NCBI GenBank assembly: GCA_964600435.1
Contig: CAZRJB010000003.1
Location: forward strand, 40,568 to 104,567
Reading direction: 5' to 3'
DNA from: HGM11367 sp964600435
GTDB taxonomy: Bacteria > Bacillota > Clostridia > Christensenellales > UBA1242
DNA: 64,000 nucleotides
The position numbers were made by a program, and so were the translations under genes. Within the stretch, counting starts at the first letter, position 1. The number at the start of each line of letters is the position of its first letter. Under the pieces are notes generated by a model, which was given only the letters and a program-made list of their open reading frames with translations, was not told the origin of the DNA and ran no database searches. Positions 1 to 6,179 of the stretch are shown here, one piece after another.

Positions 1-1808
1 ACCAAAACAATGTCCGATGCATTAATACTAGCTTCGCTTCCATTTATACCCATACTAATTCCAATATCAGCACGAGTTAGCGAAGGAGCATCATTTATTC
101 CATCACCAACATATGCAACAAAATTATTATCGTTTTTTAATTTTTCTATATACAAATATTTGTCTTCTGGCAGCATGTTGAAAACAAAAGTATCAATTTT
201 TAAATTTTTTGCCAAATTTGTAACGGTTTCCTGTTTGTCGCCAGAAAGCAAAACAGTTTTTATTCCTGCTTGATTTAAGTTTTTTATTGCTTCTTTAGAC
301 GTTTGTTTAATTTCGTCACATAAATATATGTTTGCAATTTTTTCTTTATTTTCGAAAATTTCTACAACAGTCGAATTTAAACTATCATCTTTTTTACCAA
401 CAAAATATTTATTTTTGTTATATGAATAATAAACGCCTTCACCGGCAATTTCTTTAAAGTTTTTTGCAGTGTTTAATTGTTTTTTGTTTTTGTTTACTAT
501 TGCTTTTGCAAGTGGATGATTTGAATATTGCTCACCAATGCTTGCAAGAAAAATAACATCATCTTCTGAATAGCGGTCACATAACACATCAACCTTGTCA
601 ATTACAAATTTTCCGTTTGTTAATGTTCCAGTTTTGTCAAAAGCAACAACATCAATTTTTGATAATGCATCTAGATAGTTTGAGCCTTTAATCAAAATAC
701 CATTGTTTGATGCATTACCCAAGCCAGAAAAATATGATAGAGGAACAGAAATTGCAAAAGCACATGGGCAAGAAACAACCAAAAAAATCAATCCCCTATA
801 AACCGCAGTGTTTATGCTTTTTGTTGCAAGAAAAACAATTCCAAAAACAACAACAGCCAAAGCCATAACTGCATATGTGTCCCACCTAGCAATTTTTGAA
901 ATTATTGTTTCTGTTTTAGATTTTTTGTCTTGTGCATTTTCAATTAAGTTTAATATTTTTGCAATTGCACTATCTGAATAAACATTTTTAACTTTAAGAG
1001 TTAATGTTCCATCAATAACAATTGCACCAGATAAAACACTGTCTGTTTCCTTAACAAAAACAGGCAAACTTTCACCGGTAAGGTTTTGCATGTTTAGGGA
1101 AGATTTTCCTTCAACAACAACAGAATCAAGAGGAATTCTTTCACCTGGTTTAACAAAAATTATATCACCAATTTTGACATCGTTTGGTGAAACAATTTCT
1201 TGCTTGCCATCGACCAAAATTGTTACACTTTCTGGTTTTAAACTAAGCAAGTTTTCAATTGATTTCTTTGACTTGTTTAAAGCAATTGACTCTAGCAATT
1301 TCCCAATTGAATATAAACCAATAACCATTAATCCTTCTAAATATTCACCAACAAAAGTTGCTCCAATTGTTGACAACAAAATTAAAAGGTTTTCATTTAC
1401 AACTCCTTTAAAAATAAGTTTTATTGCTTTTATGTAGGTTTTGTAACCAACAACTATTGCACTTAAAACATATAAAATCCAAAACAAATATCTTTGCATT
1501 GGAACAGTTAAAGTGATTACAGAAAGAGCAAGCCCCGAAAACAAAATCAAAGTTTGAACAAGTGTTGACTTGTTTACTGGCTTTGTTTCAGTTTCCGAAT
1601 CAAAAATTTTTGCATCTGGTTCAATATTGTTTGCAACACAAATTGCTTGTTTAAAAGCAAGTTGTTGATTATTGCTTTCAATTGTTAAACTTTCTTTAAC
1701 AAAATCTATTTCTGCATTTATTATTGCAGACTGTTTAGAAATTTCTAACTCTAAGGTTTTTGCACAATTTGGACAATCTAACCCAACAATTTTATACTTT
1801 TTTATCAT
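1..1808 (-). CDS. Heavy-metal (Zn/Cd/Pb-type) P1B ATPase, C-terminus beyond the window edge
   Basis: Membrane pump that exports soft divalent metals using ATP. About 602 codons are visible, so the C-terminal end is missing. In order: a short N-terminal metal-binding domain with a GLDCPNC motif (Cys12, Cys15), membrane segments, the actuator TGES motif, the P1B membrane motif SCPCAF, the phosphorylation motif DKTGT, an NHP motif in the nucleotide domain (family form SEHP), and the hinge GDGINDAP. CPC together with this layout fits CadA/ZntA-type transporters. The start ATG at 1808 follows GGAG by 7 nt and overlaps the end of the upstream repressor gene by 17 nt, so the two are cotranscribed and probably translationally coupled. 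The exact metal cannot be read from sequence. Confidence 0.93.
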   Translation of the reverse strand, partial: MIKKYKIVGLDCPNCAKTLELEISKQSAIINAEIDFVKESLTIESNNQQLAFKQAICVANNIEPDAKIFDSETETKPVNKSTLVQTLILFSGLALSVITLTVPMQRYLFWILYVLSAIVVGYKTYIKAIKLIFKGVVNENLLILLSTIGATFVGEYLEGLMVIGLYSIGKLLESIALNKSKKSIENLLSLKPESVTILVDGKQEIVSPNDVKIGDIIFVKPGERIPLDSVVVEGKSSLNMQNLTGESLPVFVKETDSVLSGAIVIDGTLTLKVKNVYSDSAIAKILNLIENAQDKKSKTETIISKIARWDTYAVMALAVVVFGIVFLATKSINTAVYRGLIFLVVSCPCAFAISVPLSYFSGLGNASNNGILIKGSNYLDALSKIDVVAFDKTGTLTNGKFVIDKVDVLCDRYSEDDVIFLASIGEQYSNHPLAKAIVNKNKKQLNTAKNFKEIAGEGVYYSYNKNKYFVGKKDDSLNSTVVEIFENKEKIANIYLCDEIKQTSKEAIKNLNQAGIKTVLLSGDKQETVTNLAKNLKIDTFVFNMLPEDKYLYIEKLKNDNNFVAYVGDGINDAPSLTRADIGISMGINGSEASINASDIVL

Positions 1809-2169
1809 AATATTTCTCCATAATATGCTCTAAACTTATTTCAAACACTTTTTTAACATGCTCGTCTGCCAAAGAATACCACACTTCTTTGCCAACTTTT
1901 TTGTTTTTTATTAAATTTAACTCCCGCAAGTTTTTTAACTGATGAGAAACAGTTGACTTTGTTAAATTTAAAATTGAAGAGATGTCACAAACACACAATT
2001 CGTTATCCTTTAACAAATTAACAATTTTTATCCGTGTTGAGTCAGACAATGCTTTATAAAAATCTGAAATATCTAACAACAATTCATCTTTTATTAGAGA
2101 TTTTTTTGCCATAACAACCAACTCATTATGAATTATATCACAATCGCATTCTAGTTCTGATTTTCCCAT
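1792..2169 (-). CDS. cadC: ArsR/SmtB-family metal-sensing repressor, CadC-like
   Basis: A 125-aa winged-helix repressor expected to leave DNA when it binds Cd/Pb/Zn. It carries both metal-site signatures of CadC: an N-terminal Cys pair (ECDCD) with ELCVCD in the DNA-binding region (alpha3N site), and at the C-terminus Asp, His(+2), His(+13), Glu(+16) within DEHVKKVFEISLEHIME (alpha5 site). That spacing equals the CadC and SmtB alpha5 site. The recognition helix is around NLTKSTVSHQLKNL. Start supported by a GGGGGG run just upstream. First gene of a two-gene operon with the pump. The gene symbol is by analogy. Confidence 0.9.
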   Translation of the reverse strand: MGKSELECDCDIIHNELVVMAKKSLIKDELLLDISDFYKALSDSTRIKIVNLLKDNELCVCDISSILNLTKSTVSHQLKNLRELNLIKNKKVGKEVWYSLADEHVKKVFEISLEHIMEKYYDKKV

Positions 2170-2292
2170 TATCCCCCCTGTTTAAATCTGCTTGCTGTGC
2201 AAATCAAAAAAGCAGATTGATTTATCAAACAAAATTGCAGCAGCAATTTTAACAATTTTGAAAAAAGCAAAATTGTGTTTTTTTTGAGTTCT
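2170..2292 (-). other. Untranslated leader of the metal operon with tandem hairpins
   Basis: About 120 nt lie between the predicted transcription start and the cadC start codon. Reading the minus strand, several perfect inverted repeats follow one another: ACAATTTTG/CAAAATTGT, AAAATTGC/GCAATTTT and AATCTGC/GCAGATT. No known riboswitch was recognised. It could affect mRNA stability or simply be AT-rich structure. Confidence 0.4.
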
Positions 2293-2299
2293 TGATAGT

Positions 2300-2329
2300 A
2301 TTATAGTTGAACAACCATTCAACTGTCAA
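2300..2329 (-). promoter_or_regulatory. Promoter with embedded repressor operator for cadC-pump operon
   Basis: On the minus strand TTGACA (2324-2329) is followed after 18 bp by TATAAT (2300-2305). The 18-bp spacer is a perfect inverted repeat, GTTGAA-6 nt-TTCAAC (2306-2323). It resembles the TTGAA-centred operators of ArsR/SmtB proteins. A repressor bound there would block RNA polymerase directly. Confidence 0.75.
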
Positions 2330-2378
2330 GCAATTATTTATATTTATGAAAAAAAGTAAAAAATTGTTAACAAAACAA

Positions 2379-2415
2379 TAAAAAACCTCATTTTAACTAA
2401 TCAAAAAATGAGGTT
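2379..2415 (-). terminator. Intrinsic terminator after gap
   Basis: Arms AACCTCATTTT and AAAATGAGGTT (11 bp) with a 10-nt loop. On the minus strand they are followed by a T run, 20 nt beyond the gap stop codon. Confidence 0.85.
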
Positions 2416-2435
2416 TATAAGTTTTTAAAATAAGG

Positions 2436-3455
2436 TTATCTTTTTTTTGAATCAACTTTTGCCATGTGACAAATAAGGTCAACAACTTTGCAAGAATACC
2501 CCCACTCATTATCGTACCAAGCAACCAGTTTAACAAATTTTGGACTAAGCATTATGCCTGCCTTTTCGTCAAATATGCAAGTTCTACTATCACCAATAAA
2601 ATCAGACGAAACAACCATTTGGTCAGTATAACCTAAAATTCCGTTTAAATCTCCCAACGATGCTTTTTTGATTGCTTTACAAATTTTATCGTATGTTGTT
2701 TCTTTTTTAAGTTTGCAAGTTAAATCAACAACAGAAACATCTAATGTTGGAACACGCATGCTCATTCCAGTAAGTTTGCCAGCAAGCTCAGGAATTATAA
2801 CACCAACCGCTTTTGCAGCACCAGTTGATGAAGGAATTATGTTGTAAGAGGCAGCCCTTCCGCCACGCCAATCTTTTTTTGTTGAACCATCAACGGTTAG
2901 TTGTGTTGCTGTTGTAGAATGAACAGTTGTCATTAGCCCTTCTTCAATTCCAAATTCGTCGTTTATAACTTTTGCAAGTGGAGCTAAGCAGTTTGTTGTG
3001 CAACTTGCATTTGAAACAATTTTCATATCACTTGAATATGTGTTTTCGTTAACACCAACAACAAACATTGGCATTTCTTTGCCTGGAGCAGACACAACAA
3101 CCTTTTTTGCACCAGCATTTAAATGTGCTTCTGCTTTTTCGTATGATGTAAACACGCCAGTTGATTCAACAATATATTCTGCACCACACTCCAACCAAGG
3201 AATAAGTTGTGGGTCTTTTTGGGCATAAAACTTTATTTTTTTGTTGTTAACAACCAAACATTCATTAACAACTTTAACAGTTCCATTAAATTTGCCATGA
3301 ATAGAATCAAATTCCAAAAGATATTTTGCATAGTTAACATCTAAAAATGGGTCATTTATTCCAACAACTTCAACATCTGATCTTTCACATGCTGCCCTTA
3401 AAACAAGCCTGCCAATTCTTCCAAATCCATTAATTCCAATTTTTATTTTTTTCAT
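2436..3455 (-). CDS. gap: Glyceraldehyde-3-phosphate dehydrogenase, type I
   Basis: Glycolytic NAD-dependent oxidative phosphorylation of glyceraldehyde-3-phosphate in the cytoplasm. At 339 aa it is full length. The N-terminal Rossmann motif GINGFGRIGR is present, the catalytic Cys152 lies in SNASCTTN with His179 in TTVHS, and the C-terminal region has WYDNEWGY. The NINDPF-type segment after beta-2 suits NAD preference. The sequence reads more like the E. coli GapA branch than B. subtilis GapB. Last gene of a tightly packed rpiB-membrane protein-gap operon; its start overlaps the preceding stop by 4 nt. Confidence 0.97.
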   Translation of the reverse strand: MKKIKIGINGFGRIGRLVLRAACERSDVEVVGINDPFLDVNYAKYLLEFDSIHGKFNGTVKVVNECLVVNNKKIKFYAQKDPQLIPWLECGAEYIVESTGVFTSYEKAEAHLNAGAKKVVVSAPGKEMPMFVVGVNENTYSSDMKIVSNASCTTNCLAPLAKVINDEFGIEEGLMTTVHSTTATQLTVDGSTKKDWRGGRAASYNIIPSSTGAAKAVGVIIPELAGKLTGMSMRVPTLDVSVVDLTCKLKKETTYDKICKAIKKASLGDLNGILGYTDQMVVSSDFIGDSRTCIFDEKAGIMLSPKFVKLVAWYDNEWGYSCKVVDLICHMAKVDSKKR

Positions 3456-4219
3456 TTTTTCTCTCCTTTAACTTTTGCTTTAATAAAATTATTTTCACCA
3501 ATTTGGCATTTTATAAACCAGTTAGTTCCAAAAATTATTGTAATAATAAAGCACAAAATTGATGTTATCCACATAATCACTTTAAACAAAGAACCAAGTT
3601 TTGGTTTTAACACAAAAAACAATGTTATAAGAACACCAGCAACAACCAATGGAATAAATGTTAAAAGCGAATTTTTTAAAACATTATTTTCCATTTTGGT
3701 TTTAACACCACCTTCAATTCCAACAAGTTGGATGCCTTGCCATTGATTTGATCTCATTAAATTGGATGGATATTCCAATTTTTTTAAAATGTTTGTTGCA
3801 ATTTCACCATAACAAACACAACAAAAGTTTACAAAAACAATTTCTTTAGAAAATAAAAACTTTGCAATATAAAAGAATATTTTCCAAAAAAATGAAACAA
3901 ATGACGATGCTTGTTTTTTGTAATAAACAATTTGGTTGTTAAGCAACAAACTTTTTGTTTGTTTAACAATTTGGTCAACCGAAACAAATTTGCGAACAAC
4001 CACCATGTTGACCTTGCTAACATGTTTAACAGCATCATTTATAACACTTTCTTGATTTTCTGCGGAATTATATTCAAGTGAAACAACGTTGTTTAAATTA
4101 CATTTTTTTGAAGAACAATATATTATTTCATAATCTAAAAAATGATTACCAAGTTCCGCATTAACACTAGAAATGTTCACTTCGTTGTTTAAATCTAAAA
4201 TTAAAAAAGAATAAGACAT
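3452..4219 (-). CDS. Unknown protein with two C-terminal membrane segments, possibly a degenerate glycosyltransferase
   Basis: 255 aa, not firmly recognised. Residues 1-110 look like an alpha/beta fold starting with a hydrophobic strand (YSFLILDLNNE). Residues 105-135 form a hydrophobic amphipathic stretch, and two clear transmembrane helices lie near 182-205 and 209-235. The layout resembles GT2-type membrane glycosyltransferases, but no DxD motif or QxxRW was found, so catalysis is doubtful. It overlaps rpiB by 1 nt and gap by 4 nt, so it is cotranslated with two sugar-phosphate enzymes. The function is unknown. Confidence 0.75.
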   Translation of the reverse strand: MSYSFLILDLNNEVNISSVNAELGNHFLDYEIIYCSSKKCNLNNVVSLEYNSAENQESVINDAVKHVSKVNMVVVRKFVSVDQIVKQTKSLLLNNQIVYYKKQASSFVSFFWKIFFYIAKFLFSKEIVFVNFCCVCYGEIATNILKKLEYPSNLMRSNQWQGIQLVGIEGGVKTKMENNVLKNSLLTFIPLVVAGVLITLFFVLKPKLGSLFKVIMWITSILCFIITIIFGTNWFIKCQIGENNFIKAKVKGEKK

Positions 4220-4647
4220 TAAACCTCCTTTAATTTTTTAACTCTTCTTGCATGACGCCCGCCTTCAAAATTTGTTGTTAAAAAAACCTTTATAATTCTG
4301 ATTGCTTTTTGTTTGGAGACATATCTGCCGGGCAAAACTAAAACATTTGCGTTGTTATGTTTTCTAGCAAGCGCTGCAAAATTTGTGCTATCACACAATG
4401 CAGCACGAATTTTTGGATTTTTGTTTGCCGCAATAGACATTCCAATTCCAGTTCCACAAATATAAATCCCAACATTGTTGTTGTTTTCGACAACTTTTTG
4501 ATTGCCCGCTTTTGCATAATCAGGATAATCTACCATTTCTGTGGAGTATGTTCCAACATCTATTGTTGTTATGTTCTCTTTATTAAAAAATTCTTTTATT
4601 TGTTCTTTTAGGTTATAACCAGCATGGTCACAAGCAAGAATTATCAT
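4219..4647 (-). CDS. rpiB: Ribose-5-phosphate isomerase B
   Basis: Interconverts ribose-5-phosphate and ribulose-5-phosphate in the pentose phosphate pathway; the family also includes allose- and galactose-6-phosphate isomerases. 142 aa, usual length. Visible motifs are the N-terminal ACDHAG, the catalytic-cysteine loop CGTGIGMSIAANK, and HNNANVL. First gene of an operon with an unknown membrane protein and gap, tying pentose phosphates to lower glycolysis. The start is preceded by AAGGAGAG. Confidence 0.95.
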   Translation of the reverse strand: MIILACDHAGYNLKEQIKEFFNKENITTIDVGTYSTEMVDYPDYAKAGNQKVVENNNNVGIYICGTGIGMSIAANKNPKIRAALCDSTNFAALARKHNNANVLVLPGRYVSKQKAIRIIKVFLTTNFEGGRHARRVKKLKEV

Positions 4648-4712
4648 TTTTTAACTCTCCTTATAATTATTATTAGAATAACACATATTTTAAAAAAGTT
4701 AAAACATTTTTA

Positions 4713-4740
4713 ACATTTTTATATTTTTTATCATAGTGTA
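4713..4740 (+). promoter_or_regulatory. Candidate sigma-K/E-like promoter
   Basis: AC (4713-4714), 17 bp, then CATAGTGTA (4732-4740). This matches the mother-cell sigma-K pattern AC-N16/17-CATAnnnTA. Predicted transcription would begin near 4747, which excludes the ATG at 4744 and supports the start at 4774. Such matches occur by chance in AT-rich DNA. Confidence 0.4.
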
Positions 4741-4773
4741 ATAATGAAATTTACATATTTGGAGGTTAAATTT

Positions 4774-5445
4774 ATGTCTTTTTTTATAAACAATAATAAT
4801 CCTAATCGTCCAGGGCCAATTTGTGGCAACCCAACGTCAGGATTATGCGAAAAAGTTTTAATTGAAACTGATAAAGTTTTTGATGCTGCTCTTTTGCAAA
4901 CAACAGAAACAGGTTTGGTTTTAACAACAGATAACTACAATCCGGCAAGTCCGGCTTTGCCACTTACCTATATTTCTACTGAATCGGATTCAAACAACCC
5001 AGCAACAATCACCGATGTTGTTATAACAAGGCTTACCGACAGACCAAATTTTGCAACAGTTACTGGAACAGTTACAATTCCATTGATAGTTACCTATAGA
5101 GATACAAATGGTATATTAGGCACAGCACAATCATCAATAAGTTATCCAATTAATGCAATGTTGTATGTTCCACAACCATCATTAAATCCAATCAGAATTG
5201 AAGTAAGTGCACAGTTTAGAAGTCAAATCGGAACATATACTGCAGAAAACACATTTACAGTTACTGGATGTTTGCAAATTATAATTAAAGTATTATCAAA
5301 GGTTATTTTGCTAATTCCTAGTTATGGCTACCCTGTTATTCCACCAGTTCAAGTTGGCGAAGCAAGTGTTTGCCCAGGAATTTTTGAACAACCCATTTTT
5401 CCAACATCATTAAGACCTGGAAATATTAACATTACAACAAATTAA
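4774..5445 (+). CDS. Conserved clostridial protein, putative spore-surface component
   Basis: 223 aa, no signal peptide and no membrane segment. The ATG at 4774 is chosen over 4744 because GGAGG lies 8 nt upstream of it. It has an N-terminal segment with CG..TSGLCEKVLIETDKVFDAALLQ, a beta-rich central part (RLTDRPNFATVTGTVTIPLIV, then a PINAMLYVP segment), and a C-terminal PSYGYPVIPP..CPGIFEQPIFP tail. I recall similar proteins of unknown function in spore-forming clostridia, but no biochemical role. The sigma-K-like promoter and strong RBS suggest abundant late sporulation expression. Stand-alone gene between two short intergenic regions. Confidence 0.7.
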   Translation: MSFFINNNNPNRPGPICGNPTSGLCEKVLIETDKVFDAALLQTTETGLVLTTDNYNPASPALPLTYISTESDSNNPATITDVVITRLTDRPNFATVTGTVTIPLIVTYRDTNGILGTAQSSISYPINAMLYVPQPSLNPIRIEVSAQFRSQIGTYTAENTFTVTGCLQIIIKVLSKVILLIPSYGYPVIPPVQVGEASVCPGIFEQPIFPTSLRPGNINITTN

Positions 5446-5452
5446 AGAAATA

Positions 5453-5483
5453 AAACCCCAAAAGCTTTTTGCTTTTGGGGTTT
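5453..5483 (+). terminator. Hairpin terminator
   Basis: AAACCCCAAAAGC / GCTTTTGGGGTTT with a 5-nt T loop, right after the preceding stop. The T tract that follows is short on the plus strand. Confidence 0.75.
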
Positions 5484-5551
5484 AAAATTATCACCAATCA
5501 AATATATGAAAGGAAACAAAAAAATTAAAAATAGTTAAATCCAAATCCATC

Positions 5552-5580
5552 TTGACACATTTGTAAAAGTATGATATATT
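5552..5580 (+). promoter_or_regulatory. Sigma-A promoter for the coiled-coil membrane gene
   Basis: TTGACA (5552-5557), 17 bp, TATATT (5575-5580), with TATGA just before the -10 (extended -10). The predicted start is near 5587, 23 nt before the ATG. Confidence 0.75.
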
Positions 5581-5609
5581 TATGTTCAAATTAATTAGGA
5601 GAAAAAATT

Positions 5610-6098
5610 ATGGAAACAATTGAAATGTATGATAATGAAGTTTTAGAGTTAACAAACAACATTCTAAACAAAACAAAAGAATTAAACAAACTCAGAAAAA
5701 AAGCATCAATTTTTAGAGATAAAAAAATTAGCCTTACACAATTTAGTGTTTTAAGTTCATCAACAATTCTCGGTTCAATTATTGTCTTTGCTTTAAACCC
5801 AGCATCATTGCCTTTTATTTTAACCGCTTCTAGTCTTTTTGCATTGGGTGGTTCAGGCATTGTAACAACTGCTTTAAAAAACAAATCTTATAATAATAAA
5901 ATTAAAGAGTTAAATGAAAAAATTGAATCAATGGAAAATGAAATTGATAATTTAAGAATTGAGTTAGACAAAAAACATGGTCAAATTGCAACAGAAAACA
6001 AAAAAAGACTTTATTCATTAAAAAAACTAACTTCTGTTAAAAAAGACGAAAAAACAGTCAATGTGCAAAACAACAATAATGATTTAATTAAATCTTAA
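5610..6098 (+). CDS. Small membrane protein with coiled coils, unknown function
   Basis: 162 aa. A helical charged segment (residues 1-40) precedes two adjoining hydrophobic helices near 45-64 and 67-90. A long heptad-like region with many Lys, Glu and Asn follows (92-140), and then a polar tail. This gives a hairpin-like membrane anchor with both ends probably cytoplasmic. RBS AGGAG lies upstream of the ATG. It has its own promoter and a shared terminator with the convergent ppdK, so it is monocistronic. No family recognised. Confidence 0.75.
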   Translation: METIEMYDNEVLELTNNILNKTKELNKLRKKASIFRDKKISLTQFSVLSSSTILGSIIVFALNPASLPFILTASSLFALGGSGIVTTALKNKSYNNKIKELNEKIESMENEIDNLRIELDKKHGQIATENKKRLYSLKKLTSVKKDEKTVNVQNNNNDLIKS

Positions 6099-6110
6099 AT
6101 ATCATCAAAA

Positions 6111-6149
6111 AAACACTCCTTTTTGAGAAACCAATAAGGAGTGTTTTTT
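6111..6149. terminator. Bidirectional terminator between convergent genes
   Basis: AAACACTCCTT and AAGGAGTGTTT arms with a 14-nt loop. T runs follow on both strands, serving the plus-strand coiled-coil gene and minus-strand ppdK. Confidence 0.85.
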
Positions 6150-6179
6150 ATTTAAAAATTTGAAAAACAAACTGTTAAA

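Noticed and set aside
4744..4773. Upstream ATG for the 223-aa protein
   Set aside because: No RBS, and it lies before the predicted transcription start; the ATG at 4774 has GGAGG.
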